Positions 21,560 through 32,619 of a stretch of 64,000 nucleotides of DNA are shown piece by piece. The notes beneath the pieces were generated by a model. It did not search any database and had not been told where the DNA came from. It saw only the letters and a list, made by a program, of their open reading frames with translations. This stretch comes from Euborellia annulipes (Eukaryota; Arthropoda; Insecta; Dermaptera; Anisolabididae): positions 1 through 64,000 of the forward strand of contig JAKCPI010008034.1 of assembly GCA_023213315.1 (NCBI GenBank), read 5' to 3'. Within the stretch, counting starts at the first letter, position 1, and each line of letters begins with the position of its first letter. Both the position numbers and the translations under genes were made by a program.

Positions 21560-23820
21560 CCAAAAAAATAAATTAAACTAAGAAAAGAACAAAGATATAT
21601 AATATTAAATAGATATTACCTTATATATATATTTTTGATGATTGGATGCCATTTTGTTCTCACTCAAAGTTAAACCATCTCAAATAATTCATAATCAAAT
21701 CTAAAATTAAATTAATATTATTTTAATATCAGAATAATAGAATAAAATTAATCGATATAATAGATACCTAATTTTATATTTTGAATAAAAAATCTCGCTC
21801 GAGTTTCAACAAATCTAATGAGACGTAGTCACTTCTGATTACATCTTATTCTGAATGGATGCATAAAATTTAAAGACTTATAATGACTATTGCAGATAGT
21901 TTGTTCCAAATAGCGATAAGTCATAGGACCAAAAGAAGACTTGACATGTTCTACTACTAGTCGTTAGCTTAGTAATGAAGAGATGATGCCCATCTTGTTT
22001 CAGAAATATCATTAGGTGAATTGATATAATTTAGTTCTGCTGAGGATCTTTTTACTGCTAGATAGATATTCGACGCCCCTTTCAAAAGGTGAGAAGTATC
22101 AGTCGAGACATGACTGAATTTGGGCCTTTTAGAGGGTGAGAAGTAGCGCTTAGATTTGAGAAGTGAAACTCGAGTTTCTGAAATTTAAAACAAAATACAA
22201 TATTATAATATTTTAATGTTAAATTTTGTTCATTTATATTTCTTACTGATGAGAGAGACAAAAGTCATCCATAAGAAATTCGTTCTTTTCTAATATTATT
22301 TAGTTTTCTTTCAATTCATTCTGATATTAAATATATAATGAATGTCATATTCTCTTTTAGAAGAGCAGTCAACCTGGAGTAGATCTTGGTAAGTCTAAAA
22401 TTAAAGTAATAATTAATTAAATGAAATGGCCTCAACATATATGTATATATATACATTACCGGTACCCAAGTTTAAAGATTCATATTCAAGTGAAGATATT
22501 AAAGCTTTTTTTCAAATCATCTAAAAATAATGTGAAAATAAGTTTTTTTTTAAAGATTTATAAAGCTCCGAGAAAGCCAATATTAAATCATGTGATTATT
22601 TCAATGTTTAAAAAAAAAAAAAATAATGGAAACTTTTTATAGGTCAAAATTAAAGAGAATTCAAAAAAGATTTTCATCTTCTTTTATACAAACAATGAAA
22701 TAATCACATAAGAAAATCTATGTGGTGATTACTTACATTTGAAAATAAAATCTTGATGTTTATTACTTTCTTGTTCTTAAAGACTTGCAAATTTTAGTCA
22801 TTTTTTAATGGTGGTGTCCAAATTCAAAAACTGAAAAATCAAAAATATTAAATTTTAGATGATAGTCTTAGAAAAAATTCAAATAGAATTATATATAAAG
22901 GTGTCTAGGCCTATATATACATAGATATAAATGGAAAATTAAGAATTCGAATAACATCTTTGCAAAAATAATTAGATTTAAGCGATTTAAGTATTAAATT
23001 TATTGCTGTGCTCTTTTATGCTTTAGTTTACTTTGAAATTAAAATAATGAAAAGTGAAGAAAATAAAAATGAGATAGAAATGATTGGAATTGTCAAAAAA
23101 ATGAAGATAAAATTAATTAATAAAAATTAAAAAAATCAAAGTCATGAAATCTAAAACAAAGGGTGATTGTTCAAAATATAAATATAAAATAAATATTTTA
23201 AATCCAATTTAATTCAATTTAAATAAAATAAATAATTTAAAAAAAAAAAAAAGATTAATTTTTATAACCAGTCCATGTTAAGGGAATGCACCCATTTGAC
23301 AAAAGATGAAAATAATAATAAAAGAATAAAATTTATTGTTTTATAAATCACTTAAACCATTTTAAATATATTAATAAAATAGGGAATAACTTTAAAAAGT
23401 CGAAAATACGAAATAAAAGAGAAAATAAGATAGAATTATAACCAATAGGAGCAAATGACATTCAACGATAATCTCTATATATTTTAAGGGGCAATGAAAT
23501 TTAATTTTCAAATTAAATTATTAGAAAATATCTAATTCAAACAAAAAGAGAGAAAGAAATGCAAATTAAATAATAAATACCTTATAGAATTGAGATAATT
23601 GTTAGCTGAACTTGACAGGTGATTGAAGCAGACACACCATAGACAAACACACACTTGGAAATCAGAGGCGAGTTCTCTTATCAAAGTTGGTTCAATTACT
23701 TGATGAAATACACCAAAAAATCAAAACATTTTTTTCTATTAATTTCAAATAAAATATTAAATATTTATTTATTTTTTTAGTATTTAAATAAAATATTAAT
23801 ATATATATTACTTTTTTATT
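21560..23820. other. AT-rich DNA without recognised gene
   Basis: Only short A/T-rich frames (22421-22642). At 22040-22180 the minus strand shows an acceptor-like AAATTTCAG followed by stop-containing sequence, and at 23520-23640 a cassette B donor (TATAAG|GTATTTATT) with the tatttgcat-type intron start. These are the last of the splice-like repeats. Confidence 0.4.
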
Positions 23821-24127
23821 AAAAATAAAATAAAAAAAAGATTTTTAATAAAATGCTTTTATTTAAATTGAACTAAAAAGAGAGAAATAAGAAAGAAATA
23901 ATTTAATTGTTCTTGTTAAAATTTTTTAATATTTGACTTAAAATAAAAGCGTGGGGCGCTTCGAAGTTATTCCGAGGCTCGCGCCCCACGCTTTTATTTT
24001 AAGTCATAAATATTAAAAAATTTTAACAAGAACAATTAAATTATTTCTTTCTTATTTCTCTCTTTTTAGTTCAATTTAAATAAAAGCATTTTATTAAAAA
24101 TCTTTTTTTTTATTTTATTTTTATTTT
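23821..24127. repeat. Foldback repeat, arms about 150 bp
   Basis: Near-perfect inverted repeat; inner stem aaaataaaagcgtggggcgc (to 23959) and gcgccccacgcttttatttt (23981-24000) around a 21-base loop. The right arm differs by a two-base insertion. The word taaataaaagcattt from its outer part recurs at about 25175, just beyond the 144-bp satellite, suggesting that foldback and satellite are parts of one larger element. Confidence 0.95.
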
Positions 24128-24168
24128 AAGCTTTTTAGTCTTTTAGTCTTATCAAAAATCATCAATAT

Positions 24169-25145
24169 GATAAAGTACCACATTAGTTTGGCCTGTATTG
24201 ATTTGGTTCATTTGAAAAATTATTCATTATCATAAAAAAATGACTCGTAAATATCAAAATTCAAAACTATAGTTAATAGGGCCTTATTTGCGTGAGGCTT
24301 CAAATAAAGTACCACATTAGTTTGGTCTACTTTGATCAAAACCACCATATAGTGGCGTCATCAAAAATGACTCTTAAGTATTACATTTCACACCTCTAGC
24401 CCATCGGGAAGTCTTTTGAAATTACATTAATTCGTGAAGGGTTTCAAATAAAGTACCACATTAGTTTGGTCTATTTTGATCAAAACCACCATATAGTGGC
24501 GTCATCAAAAATGACTCTTAAGTATTACATTTCACACCTCTAGCCCATCGGGAAGTCTTTTGAAATTACATTAATTCGTGAAGGGTTTCAAATAAAGTAC
24601 CACATTAGTTTGGTCTATTTTGATCAAAACCACCATATAGTGGCGTCATCAAAAATGACTCTTAAGTATTACATTTCACACTTCTAGCCCATCGGGAAGT
24701 CTTTTGAAATTACATTAATTCGTGAAGGGTTTCAAATAAAGTACCACATTAGTTTGGTCTATTTTGATCAAAACCACCATATAGTGGCGTCATCAAAAAT
24801 GACTCTTAAGTATTACATTTCACACCTCTAGCCCATCGGGAAGTCTTTTGAAATTACATTAATTCGTGAAGGGTTTCAAATAAAGTACCACATTAGTTTG
24901 GTCTATTTTGACCAAAACCACCATATAGTGGCGTCATCAAAAATGACTCTTAAGTATTACATTTCACACATCTAGCCCATCGGGAAGTCTTTTGAAATTA
25001 CATTAATTCACGAAGGGTTTCAAATAAAGTACCACATTAGTTTGGTCCATTTTGGTAAAACCAAACTCACAATTTGCGTCATTAAAAATGACTCTTAAAT
25101 ATCAAATTTCACACCTCTAGCTCATCGGGAAGTCTCCTTAACAAA
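24169..25145. repeat. 144-bp tandem satellite, about 6.7 copies
   Basis: Unit starts aaagtaccacattagtttgg, then caaaaccaccatatagtggc, gtcatcaaaaatgactctta, ctagcccatcgggaagtctt. Unit starts at 24307, 24451, 24595, 24739, 24883 and 25027 are exactly 144 apart; central copies are almost identical, while the outer ones (24173, 25027) are diverged, the pattern of recent unequal exchange. No open frame. Confidence 0.95.
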
Positions 25146-25328
25146 GCCATAAAGTTGGTGACCTTGAAAGAGTAAGTTAAATAAAAGCATTTAATAAAAA
25201 AGAAATAATTTTTATTTAATTCGCCGACTCTCTAAAGGTTGGTTCAATAACTTGTAGATTTAAAAGTTTTTGAAATTTATATACAATAAAAGCCTTAATA
25301 TAAATCACAGAGTTGATATAAATAAAAT

Positions 25329-26160
25329 GGACCGTTTATTTTGAAAGTGGTGTAAGTCCAATTTTTAAAAAAACTGAGATATCGCATGCTTAATTTAATG
25401 TAAATTTTCTATGTATAAGTAGCTAGTGGTAAATTCTTTAAAAAATTTCCATGTTTTGTACAATTGAAAATTGATCGGTAAAAGAAGTTGCATAATCGTT
25501 GATCATGAAAGTGGTGTAAGTCCAATTTGAGGTAGGTAGCTTAGCAGATGGTTGTCTGTTATTGTGCATTTGTTAATAAACTCGTTAAGAATTACTAACA
25601 GAGGGGTCATTTGTAGGGGGGAAGGGTATTTGCCCCCCCTCTCCTCCCTAGGTATTATTCTAAGCTGTATAAAATTAAAAAATTAATTTAATTAAATACC
25701 TATTGCCCAAATTTGAGATACCTATTTGTAAGAAAATTGAAGTGAGAAATTGAAAAAAAAGTTTCCCCCCCCCCTCCAAGAAAAAGTTGAAATGGCGCCA
25801 TTGGTTACGAGATTAGGTTACTTATTAATATAAAGATTTCAAGCAGTAATTTCTTCCGGTACATCATAAATATTTCAACACTCTGTCATCTGATTTTTCA
25901 AAATTGAAATTCAACGATCTTTACAATTGGTTAATTTTGAAAGTGGTGTAAGTCCATTTGCAGTAATGTAATTATATATTAGTTTAGTCAAATTCGCCTA
26001 AAACAAATTTATATAACTAAATTAGATACTGATAAAGAAGCAGAAACATTCACCGATTTCATATCATTTGCCCAGATTTTTAAATTAACAGATATGCTAA
26101 CCTTTCATTTTCTCGAAACAATAGAAAATGGACTTACACCACTTTCAAAATAAACGGTCC
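25329..26160. mobile_element. 832-bp TIR element with internal copies of its end
   Basis: Perfect 32-bp ends (ggaccgtttattttgaaagt, then ggtgtaagtcca, and the complement at 26129-26160). The inner part gaaagtggtgtaagtcca recurs at about 25507 and 25935. Flanks share AAAT, so the duplication is AAAT or shorter. A hAT-like MITE is nested at 25599-25803. Superfamily not assigned. Confidence 0.85.
25599..25803. mobile_element. hAT-like MITE (ATTTCAAC family), nested
   Basis: Same family as 39749-39970 and 50455, here reversed (right end gttgaaatggcgccattg). Flanks ATTACTAA / GTTACGAG match at five of eight positions, so the duplication has decayed or the boundary is slightly off. Confidence 0.65.
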
Positions 26161-26164
26161 AAAT

Positions 26165-26616
26165 ATTAATTAGGTTTACTATTTAAATAAAATATTTTTT
26201 TACATAAATATAGGTAAATAACATTTTTATTTAACAAAATTTTGAACTAAGTTGGCGGGATCAATAAATAAAAAATTATTTTAATCACAAGTAGAAAATT
26301 CCAAAGGTGGCACTTAATAAAGTAGTCACACCCAAAGAATTTTCACATACCAGTTACATCAAAGTCCCTTAAAAAAATCAACCCCCCTCCCATCCCTAAA
26401 TGTATTTCAAGTTTTCAGGCAATGTTTCTTTTTTTTTATATTTTTTCTACTAGTCTAGGCGAAGAGAAAAAACCGAAACCGCCACCGAGATCGTTGTAGT
26501 TAAGCAACGACAAGCTCCGCTGAATCTGGGGAGAGGTGATCTCCAAGAAACAAGGGAGTCCCATTGTAAAACTATAAAGAAAATATGGTAAAATAGTTTG
26601 TTTTCTCGCTCTAAAA
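26165..26616. other. AT-rich DNA without recognised gene
   Basis: 26455-26580 is GC-richer (agaaaaaaccgaaaccgcca, gagatcgttgtagttaagca) and resembles neither the SINEs nor the gene; no open frame. Its nature is unknown. Confidence 0.35.
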
Positions 26617-26832
26617 CAGTGGTTTCCAAACTTTATGTTACAACCCCTCCGTTAAAAATATTTAATCGTATGACGCCTCCCCCCCCCCCATTTTAAAAAT
26701 AATACAAAAACAAAAATTTTTAATGCTAAAAAATATAAATTTATATAAAAATATTTTTTTTATTTATCCTTATTTATTATTTTATTTATAAAACTAGCAA
26801 TCATTTGGAAAATTTGTATTGGCGGCCAATAC

Positions 26833-27434
26833 CGGGCAGTCCGATGATTTTATTTAAGCCAATTGGATACCAAATGGCTTAAGGTGCGCGTCTCGGGGTG
26901 CTAATTTTGGGACTTTCCAGCGGCCACAATTTTGAAGCTATCGACCTCAAATTTTTTTTTAAATTAAAGCTATTTAAAATATCTACAACTTATAGAAGCC
27001 CTTTTTTTGATTTTCAAAAAAAAAAAAATTTTTTTAGATTAATCGCATTAAATAAAAGATATTAAAAAAAAAGGAGCTCTATAAGTTGTAGATAATTAAA
27101 TTAGTAATCATTGTGTTAAAGAATAATTAATTTTTTGCCTTTAATTAATTAGCTGGAAAGTCTAGAATGAAATGGATCAAGTTGCGTGTATTCTAATGGG
27201 GGAACACTAACGCCATCTGGTGCCGCCTCGAGTCAATCGTGTTTTAACGGTTTTCCGAGACGCGCACCTTAAATAAGAATGCCTGGACCCCATATATGTA
27301 TATTAAATCAATAACGGTTATCGTAAATGTCTTATATGGCCTGAGTTGCCGAAAAGACAGGGTGAATGTGTGTGTGAGTGTTAGTGTGAATGAGAAAAAA
27401 GTGAATGTTTTAAAAGAAAAAAAAAAAAAAAAAC
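26833..27434 (+). mobile_element. SINE-A, 5'-truncated, interrupted
   Basis: Starts gggcagtccgatgatttt; after the inserted element it resumes with aataagaatgcctggacc and ends in a poly(A) tail. It sits inside the hAT-like element and is split by the TTAA MITE. Confidence 0.85.
26883..27268. mobile_element. TTAA-duplicating MITE, copy 2 (intact ends)
   Basis: Perfect 14-bp ends GGTGCGCGTCTCGG / CCGAGACGCGCACC between TTAA copies (26879-26882, 27269-27272). The uninterrupted SINE at 4230-4245 reads ggcttaaataagaatgcctg, so the empty site is known. Same internal inverted repeat as copy 1 at 1811-2205, in the opposite orientation. Confidence 0.93.
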
Positions 27435-27499
27435 TCCCCTTAGACTAATCCGCGCCTTCCTTGGGAGTGCATGCCAGTTTTGAAAACGCTGCTCTAAAA

Positions 27500-30400
27500 T
27501 AAAATTTGATACAATATATATATTATAATATATCGACGTTCTAATTAGTAAAGTGCCTAACTCCATTTTTGTTTATTTTTCAGGAGAGCCAAAAACACAT
27601 TAAAATTTGATCGAATGCATGATTTTAAAATAAATAAATATTGACTATTTTTTATTTTTAAGCCTTTTCGTCTACAGAGGCCATTTAGGGGTGATAAATT
27701 TATTTATTTAATTGAAAATACATAGTATCGATGGCTACCGGGGGGGGGGTTCCACACGCTGATTGCCGGGGGTCACCAACCCCGAGCTTTTGCCGTGCTT
27801 GGCATTACTTAACCGCAACGATTGTGGTGACTGTTGCTCTTCTCCGTTGCCCGGCTATTGACTATTTTATCAATATAACAAGAATATTTAGGCTCAGGTG
27901 ACACAATCTTTTCCCCTACTATAAGAACATAGCGGATAGGTATGATCAGAAATGCGCGAAGGAATTTTTTAAGCAAGGCTAAAATTTTTCTAACAATAAT
28001 TTTAATAATGTATTTTAATATATAACAAACTGCTGACAAATAAGTGACATTATTTCTTCTTCTGAATAATTAAAAATTTCACCTTCTCATGCGGAATGTT
28101 CAATTATTTTGTTTTAAACTTGAGCGTTAAAAATTTTGCTGCAAGTTCAACTCCTGAAAGCCAATAGTCAAATGAATTCAACTTTTTGAATGAAATGTAA
28201 TTTTTTACACTATATAATGATTATTTTGAAGGTTTAATATATATTATTCATTCTAATAATTTTTATATTTCACTTTTTTCATAAATATATAATTTTCAGT
28301 CGTTTCCTATTAAAAAATTAAATAAAATTAAGTTTAAACTAAATATATTAAATTAACAATCTTTATATTTTTATAATATAAAAAATTTATAATATAAAAA
28401 ATGGTGAGATATTTAAGCAATGGAATTATGTAAATAAACAGAAAAGTACATTTTAATTAAAATTTTTATCAAGAAAAATAAATTATCAAACAAAATTTCA
28501 ATTTGAACCACTTAAAATGAAATATCTGAAAGACCTAAATTTTTTATTACAACACGGTTTTATAAAAAAATTTTAGTAATATTTGCCAGCAAATTGGCGT
28601 GTGTAGTCAGTGATGTAATCACATTATTGGCCCTTATTTATTCTGTAATTTAATGTTCCATCAGAGTCGATTAAGAACGCATTTCTTGGTCATCTAACTA
28701 ATCCCATTCACTTCCAATAGAAAAAAACCTCAAAACTAAGGTCTATTTTGATTTGGTTTTACAATCGTAGCAACATCGAATATTTTAATTAAATTATAAA
28801 TTATCAAATAAATAAAATTTTCATTCAATTGCATATACGTATATCTCTCTCCTAATGAAAATGCAATTTTCTTATATTACTTCTTCAATTATTCTATAAT
28901 TTTTAATTAATCAATGATCTCTTCTTAAACATAGATATTTCTCATTTATCGATTGAAATTTGACACAGTAAAGGATGATTTTTTTTTCTTGGGATTTTGA
29001 ACTATAATTTAAAGGAAAAATGAAAAAAAAAAAAAAATATATTAATTAATTTGTCTATTGGTAATAAAGAATATTATAAATGTGATTACAGAAAGCTTTA
29101 AAATAAAGACAAAATACAAAAAAAAAAAAAAAAAAATTAATAAAATAATAATCTAAACATTATACAATGGCGTAGTTAAAAAATTATTCTATTATATTAT
29201 ATCATAATAGGCCTTATATGAAAAAATCTAAAGATAATTGAAAAAAATTCATTATTATATTAAAAAAAAATATTTGAATTTAGTTAATAAATTCATGGTA
29301 TTTAATTTTTTTTATTTTTATTTTTTTATTTTATTTAATGACCTATGGACCCATTTAGGTCAACATCTCAGTTTGGTATTTAATTAAAACCTAAACAATT
29401 ATTGTATTTTTTTTTATTGAAACATCAATCGTGGCTATCATTAATAATTAAATTATATTTTCAATTGAAGTCGTCTATATGGGATGTCGAATTTTATTGA
29501 AAAGGTAACGAAAAGGTACTTATTCAAGAAAAAGCGAATTATTTTAAGACAAATGAATTTATTAATACATTGTAAATGTACGTTATATCTTGAATGATAA
29601 TGATGATAGAATGTATATTGATGAAAGTTTATTTGAAAAGATTTTTTGTTGCGCTTTTAATATAATAGCACATTATCCATGGATAATTTAGATTCAACAA
29701 TTAATCAAAATTCAAACATAAAAAATAGGGTTTTAAAAAAATGTAAATTATTTATTAATAATTTTTATTCCAATTGTTTGTTATTCATTTAATGCTCCTA
29801 TAATTATTTTTTTATTTGGGGTTCAAAGTTTCTTTTTCTACTTTCCTCCGCTTTTTTATTTGTTAAACTGAATGTAGTTAATAATAGAATAGATTTATGA
29901 AAAATTCCTTAACAACAATAAATCTCCCTCCGAAATTTATAAAATCTACGCCATTGTGTCAAAAAATGTAGACAAAAAAAAAATTAATGTAAACTTGATA
30001 ATTGAATAATAAATAAAAGATTATATGTAAATATATACACAAGCCACATTAAAAAATTTTTTTGAATGAAACATGGGAGGGAGGTAGTTAGTTAAATGTA
30101 TAAAAAGGCACCAAAGTAGCTTATGTCAAATTAGAATTATAATAAAATATATACTCGCTGTATTCATTTCATTCCGATCATTCGAAGAGATAAAAAAAAA
30201 GTAAAATATAAAAAATTAGATCTATCTATTTATTTATTTTATTATTATTATTATTATTATTTTTTTTAATTTATTATCAATCAGTTTATAGGATTTCGAC
30301 GGATTTGAATTTGTCATTTTTTTGGTAGCACCACTAGTCCTGCCTTGTGTTTTTTTTTTCAAACACCAATTTATTTAATTATTTATTTATAATTTTAATA

Positions 30401-30586
30401 TCAAATCAAATGAAACCAAAACAGCTTAAATATATATTCCTTTTTGTGTCCTAAAATATACCACACTACAAAGCTTAGATTATTATTTTAATCTTAATTA
30501 ATTAACTTATTTTCAACATGAAAATTAAATAATTATATTTCCAAGATATTTTATTCATATACTCGATTGATAGATTAAATTACGGT
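27500..30586. other. Intergenic AT-rich DNA
   Basis: 27735-27850 is a GC-richer repeat (ccacacgctgattgccgggg) shared, inverted, with 42865-42905. Beyond that I see A/T-rich single-copy-looking sequence, (ATT)n at 30240-30262, and no gene. The frame at 27809-28039 (-) overlaps the repeat. Confidence 0.5.
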
Positions 30587-30601
30587 TTTATTATTTTTAT
30601 T
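30587..30601 (-). terminator. Candidate poly(A) signals of the Jupiter-like gene
   Basis: Two AATAAA hexamers on the minus strand (30592-30587 and 30601-30596), about 130 bases beyond the stop codon. The region is so A/T-rich that such hexamers occur by chance, so this is only a candidate. Confidence 0.3.
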
Positions 30602-30727
30602 AATAATCATTTTTTTTTTTTATTTTTAAATTTTTTTATGAATAATCTCGAAATATAAAGTGGCTGTTTTTTTTTAATTGTAGTAGTAGTAGTTGTTGTG
30701 TTGGTGATGTTTGCCAATTGAAGGTCT

Positions 30728-30879
30728 TCACCAGAGGCCGGAAGAATATCCGCCAGGGGGTACTCGATTACGCAGGGGTACTTGACGTCCATTCACTTCA
30801 GCCCCTCCATTCATATTTGCTGATGAGGGGGGCGATTTTTGGGGGGAGCCGTAGCCTTCGCCGGTCACAGGGTTGCCAT
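30728..30879 (-). CDS. Jupiter: Jupiter/JPT-like protein, terminal coding exon
   Basis: Last coding exon of a Jupiter microtubule-associated homologue. On the minus strand the acceptor reads tttattcag followed by AT; with one base (G) from the previous exon this makes GAT (Asp). The frame then reads GNPVTGEGYG, a Ser/Pro/Asn-rich linker, and NRVPPGGYSSGLW before TGA (30730-30728). The start GNPVTGEGY and the ending PPGGYSSGLW match the C-terminus of Drosophila Jupiter as I recall it, and PPGG repeats mark the JPT/HN1 family. The exon is 152 nt: 2 bases, 49 codons and the stop. Jupiter binds microtubules and is largely disordered; that is family knowledge, not visible here. Its phase fits both the core exon at 46706 and the cassette at 36400. 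Very confident in family and frame. Confidence 0.93.
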
Positions 30880-32340
30880 CTGAATAAAAGATACAATCAA
30901 GTTATAACAATATTATATTTAAAAGGGATGAGAGAAAAAAAATAAGACTATTATTAATATAAGGATATAGAGAAAAATTATTTGGAAATAAAATTATTTG
31001 CAGATATTTAAATTATGAATCTTCACAGTATATGAAAGTAAAAATCCAAATAAACACTCTCCCATTTTAAAATAGAAATGAGTTTGGATTATTTTATTTA
31101 TGACAAATATAATAAACGAAATTTAAATAAAAAGTGATCTAAGAACTGAAAACTATGAAAGATTATTAAGTAAGATCTCTAATTCTAGGAGCTAAGGGGC
31201 TTACAGTTAACATTTAGATCAATATTTGTCTTTAAAATGAGAATACGATGGTTATTTGGAAGCAATTTGGATTTTATAAAAATTAAACATAGGCAACCTG
31301 CGTTACACTCAAGTATAAATGGTAGCTTCCTCGCAGGCTGAAAATAATATTTTCTAAACAATTGGTTTTGTTAATAGACAACGCCCGATTACACAATCAA
31401 ATTTAACACTTTACTTAATAAAATTATGCTTTTCAAATGTGATATTTGAAATAAAGAAATTTATTACTACAAATTTATGGTTGTATTTATATATTTAAAA
31501 AATCATGGATATAAAGAGGAAAAATTCTCAAAGCAAATATCTCGTATTATCTCTATATCCTACAAATGCATTTATCAGTTAAAAAAATATTCATGAACAA
31601 ACATTGAATCTATTAGTGTTAGAATGAAATAAGAGATATCTCCGTTATCGGAAAACACTAATAGTATCAATATGAAAATAAACATTTAAAAGAAAAGATT
31701 TTAGAAGCTTTAGATATAAAGTAAATAAATAAGAGGCACATTTCGTCAATTAGATATTGAAAGAATATGATTAAAACTATTGCTAATTATAATTATTAGT
31801 AATAACCTAATCTAGAATTTATAAAACTAAAAAATACATATTCTCAATAAGAAAAATCTATATATATAATTTCTAATCTAATAAGATAAATCATTTGTTT
31901 ATATTGACCTGAATAGATTATAGAGTAGTAGAATAATAAATTAAAAATATAATAATAAATAAATAAGAAAATTTCTAATTTTACACATTATATAAATAGG
32001 AAAGATGAAAAATGTTTTTAATTAAACATTAAGTTTATAGAGAGGAAGAAAATAAAAGAATTAAAATGGTCCTGAAGAAGTTGAAAAGATCCCACGAAAC
32101 GTCTAAATAATTTCCTTCCCTTGTTTTTACCTATATCCACTTCTTCAACCATTTCAAGAAATTAAATATGAGATACAGTAGATAAGTCTACAGGTCCTTA
32201 CTATTATTACGATATAACTCAATATTTTTTATTAATTTCAAATTCGCAAGAGGTAAAAAAAAAATTTAAATTTTCAAATAGAAAGAAAAAATTTAAATTT
32301 TAATAAAATTATTATATCAAAAAAAATTTTATTTTTAATT
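30880..32340. other. Jupiter-like intron, AT-rich
   Basis: No open frame. At 32067-32103 a hammerhead-like word order, CTGAAGA ... GAAACGTC, occurs on the plus strand, but stem I does not pair and stem II is poor, so it is a decayed copy at best. Confidence 0.45.
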
Positions 32341-32358
32341 TATAATTATAAAAAAGAC

Positions 32359-32598
32359 TTTTTTTGTCCTCGCCTCATTCCCGCGATGCGGGGTCGGCGG
32401 ACGCTTTTTCCGTCCAACCCTATTATGCGTTTTAGCGACCGGAAGAAAAGGACAGACCGGCCCGTCGCACGGTCTGAAGCCTGTTAAAAAGAGGGAGAAA
32501 GAGAGACAGACATAAAAAGAACTAAAGGAGTGTCTGTCCCAGCTCGGGCAGCTCGTGGTCGCCATCCACGTACCCACAAGATGTGGGCCCCTGAGCAA
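32359..32598 (-). mobile_element. SINE-B copy 1
   Basis: Flanked by an 18-bp duplication with one mismatch (tataattataaaaaagac 32341-32358; tataatcataaaaaagac 32599-32616), typical of LINE-driven insertion. Minus strand starts GCTCAGGGGCCCACATCTTG, continues tggatggcgaccacgagctg, cgggccggtctgtcc, and ends near cgcaTcgcggg and aggcgagga. Two relatives at 57272 and 58487. The open frame at 32335-32607 is a by-product. Confidence 0.9.
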
Positions 32599-32619
32599 TA
32601 TAATCATAAAAAAGACAAA

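Larger units (their letters stand above)
26617..27491. mobile_element. hAT-like element containing a SINE that contains a MITE
   Basis: Ends CAGTGGTTTCCAAACTTT and CCAGTTTTGAAAACGCTG with exact 8-bp duplication CTCTAAAA (26609-26616, 27492-27499). Related in its ends to 48239-48452. Without the nested SINE it would be about 270 bp. Confidence 0.9.

Noticed and set aside
24169..25145. 144-bp repeats as a CRISPR-like array
   Set aside because: The whole unit repeats without unique spacers and the genome is eukaryotic; it is a satellite.
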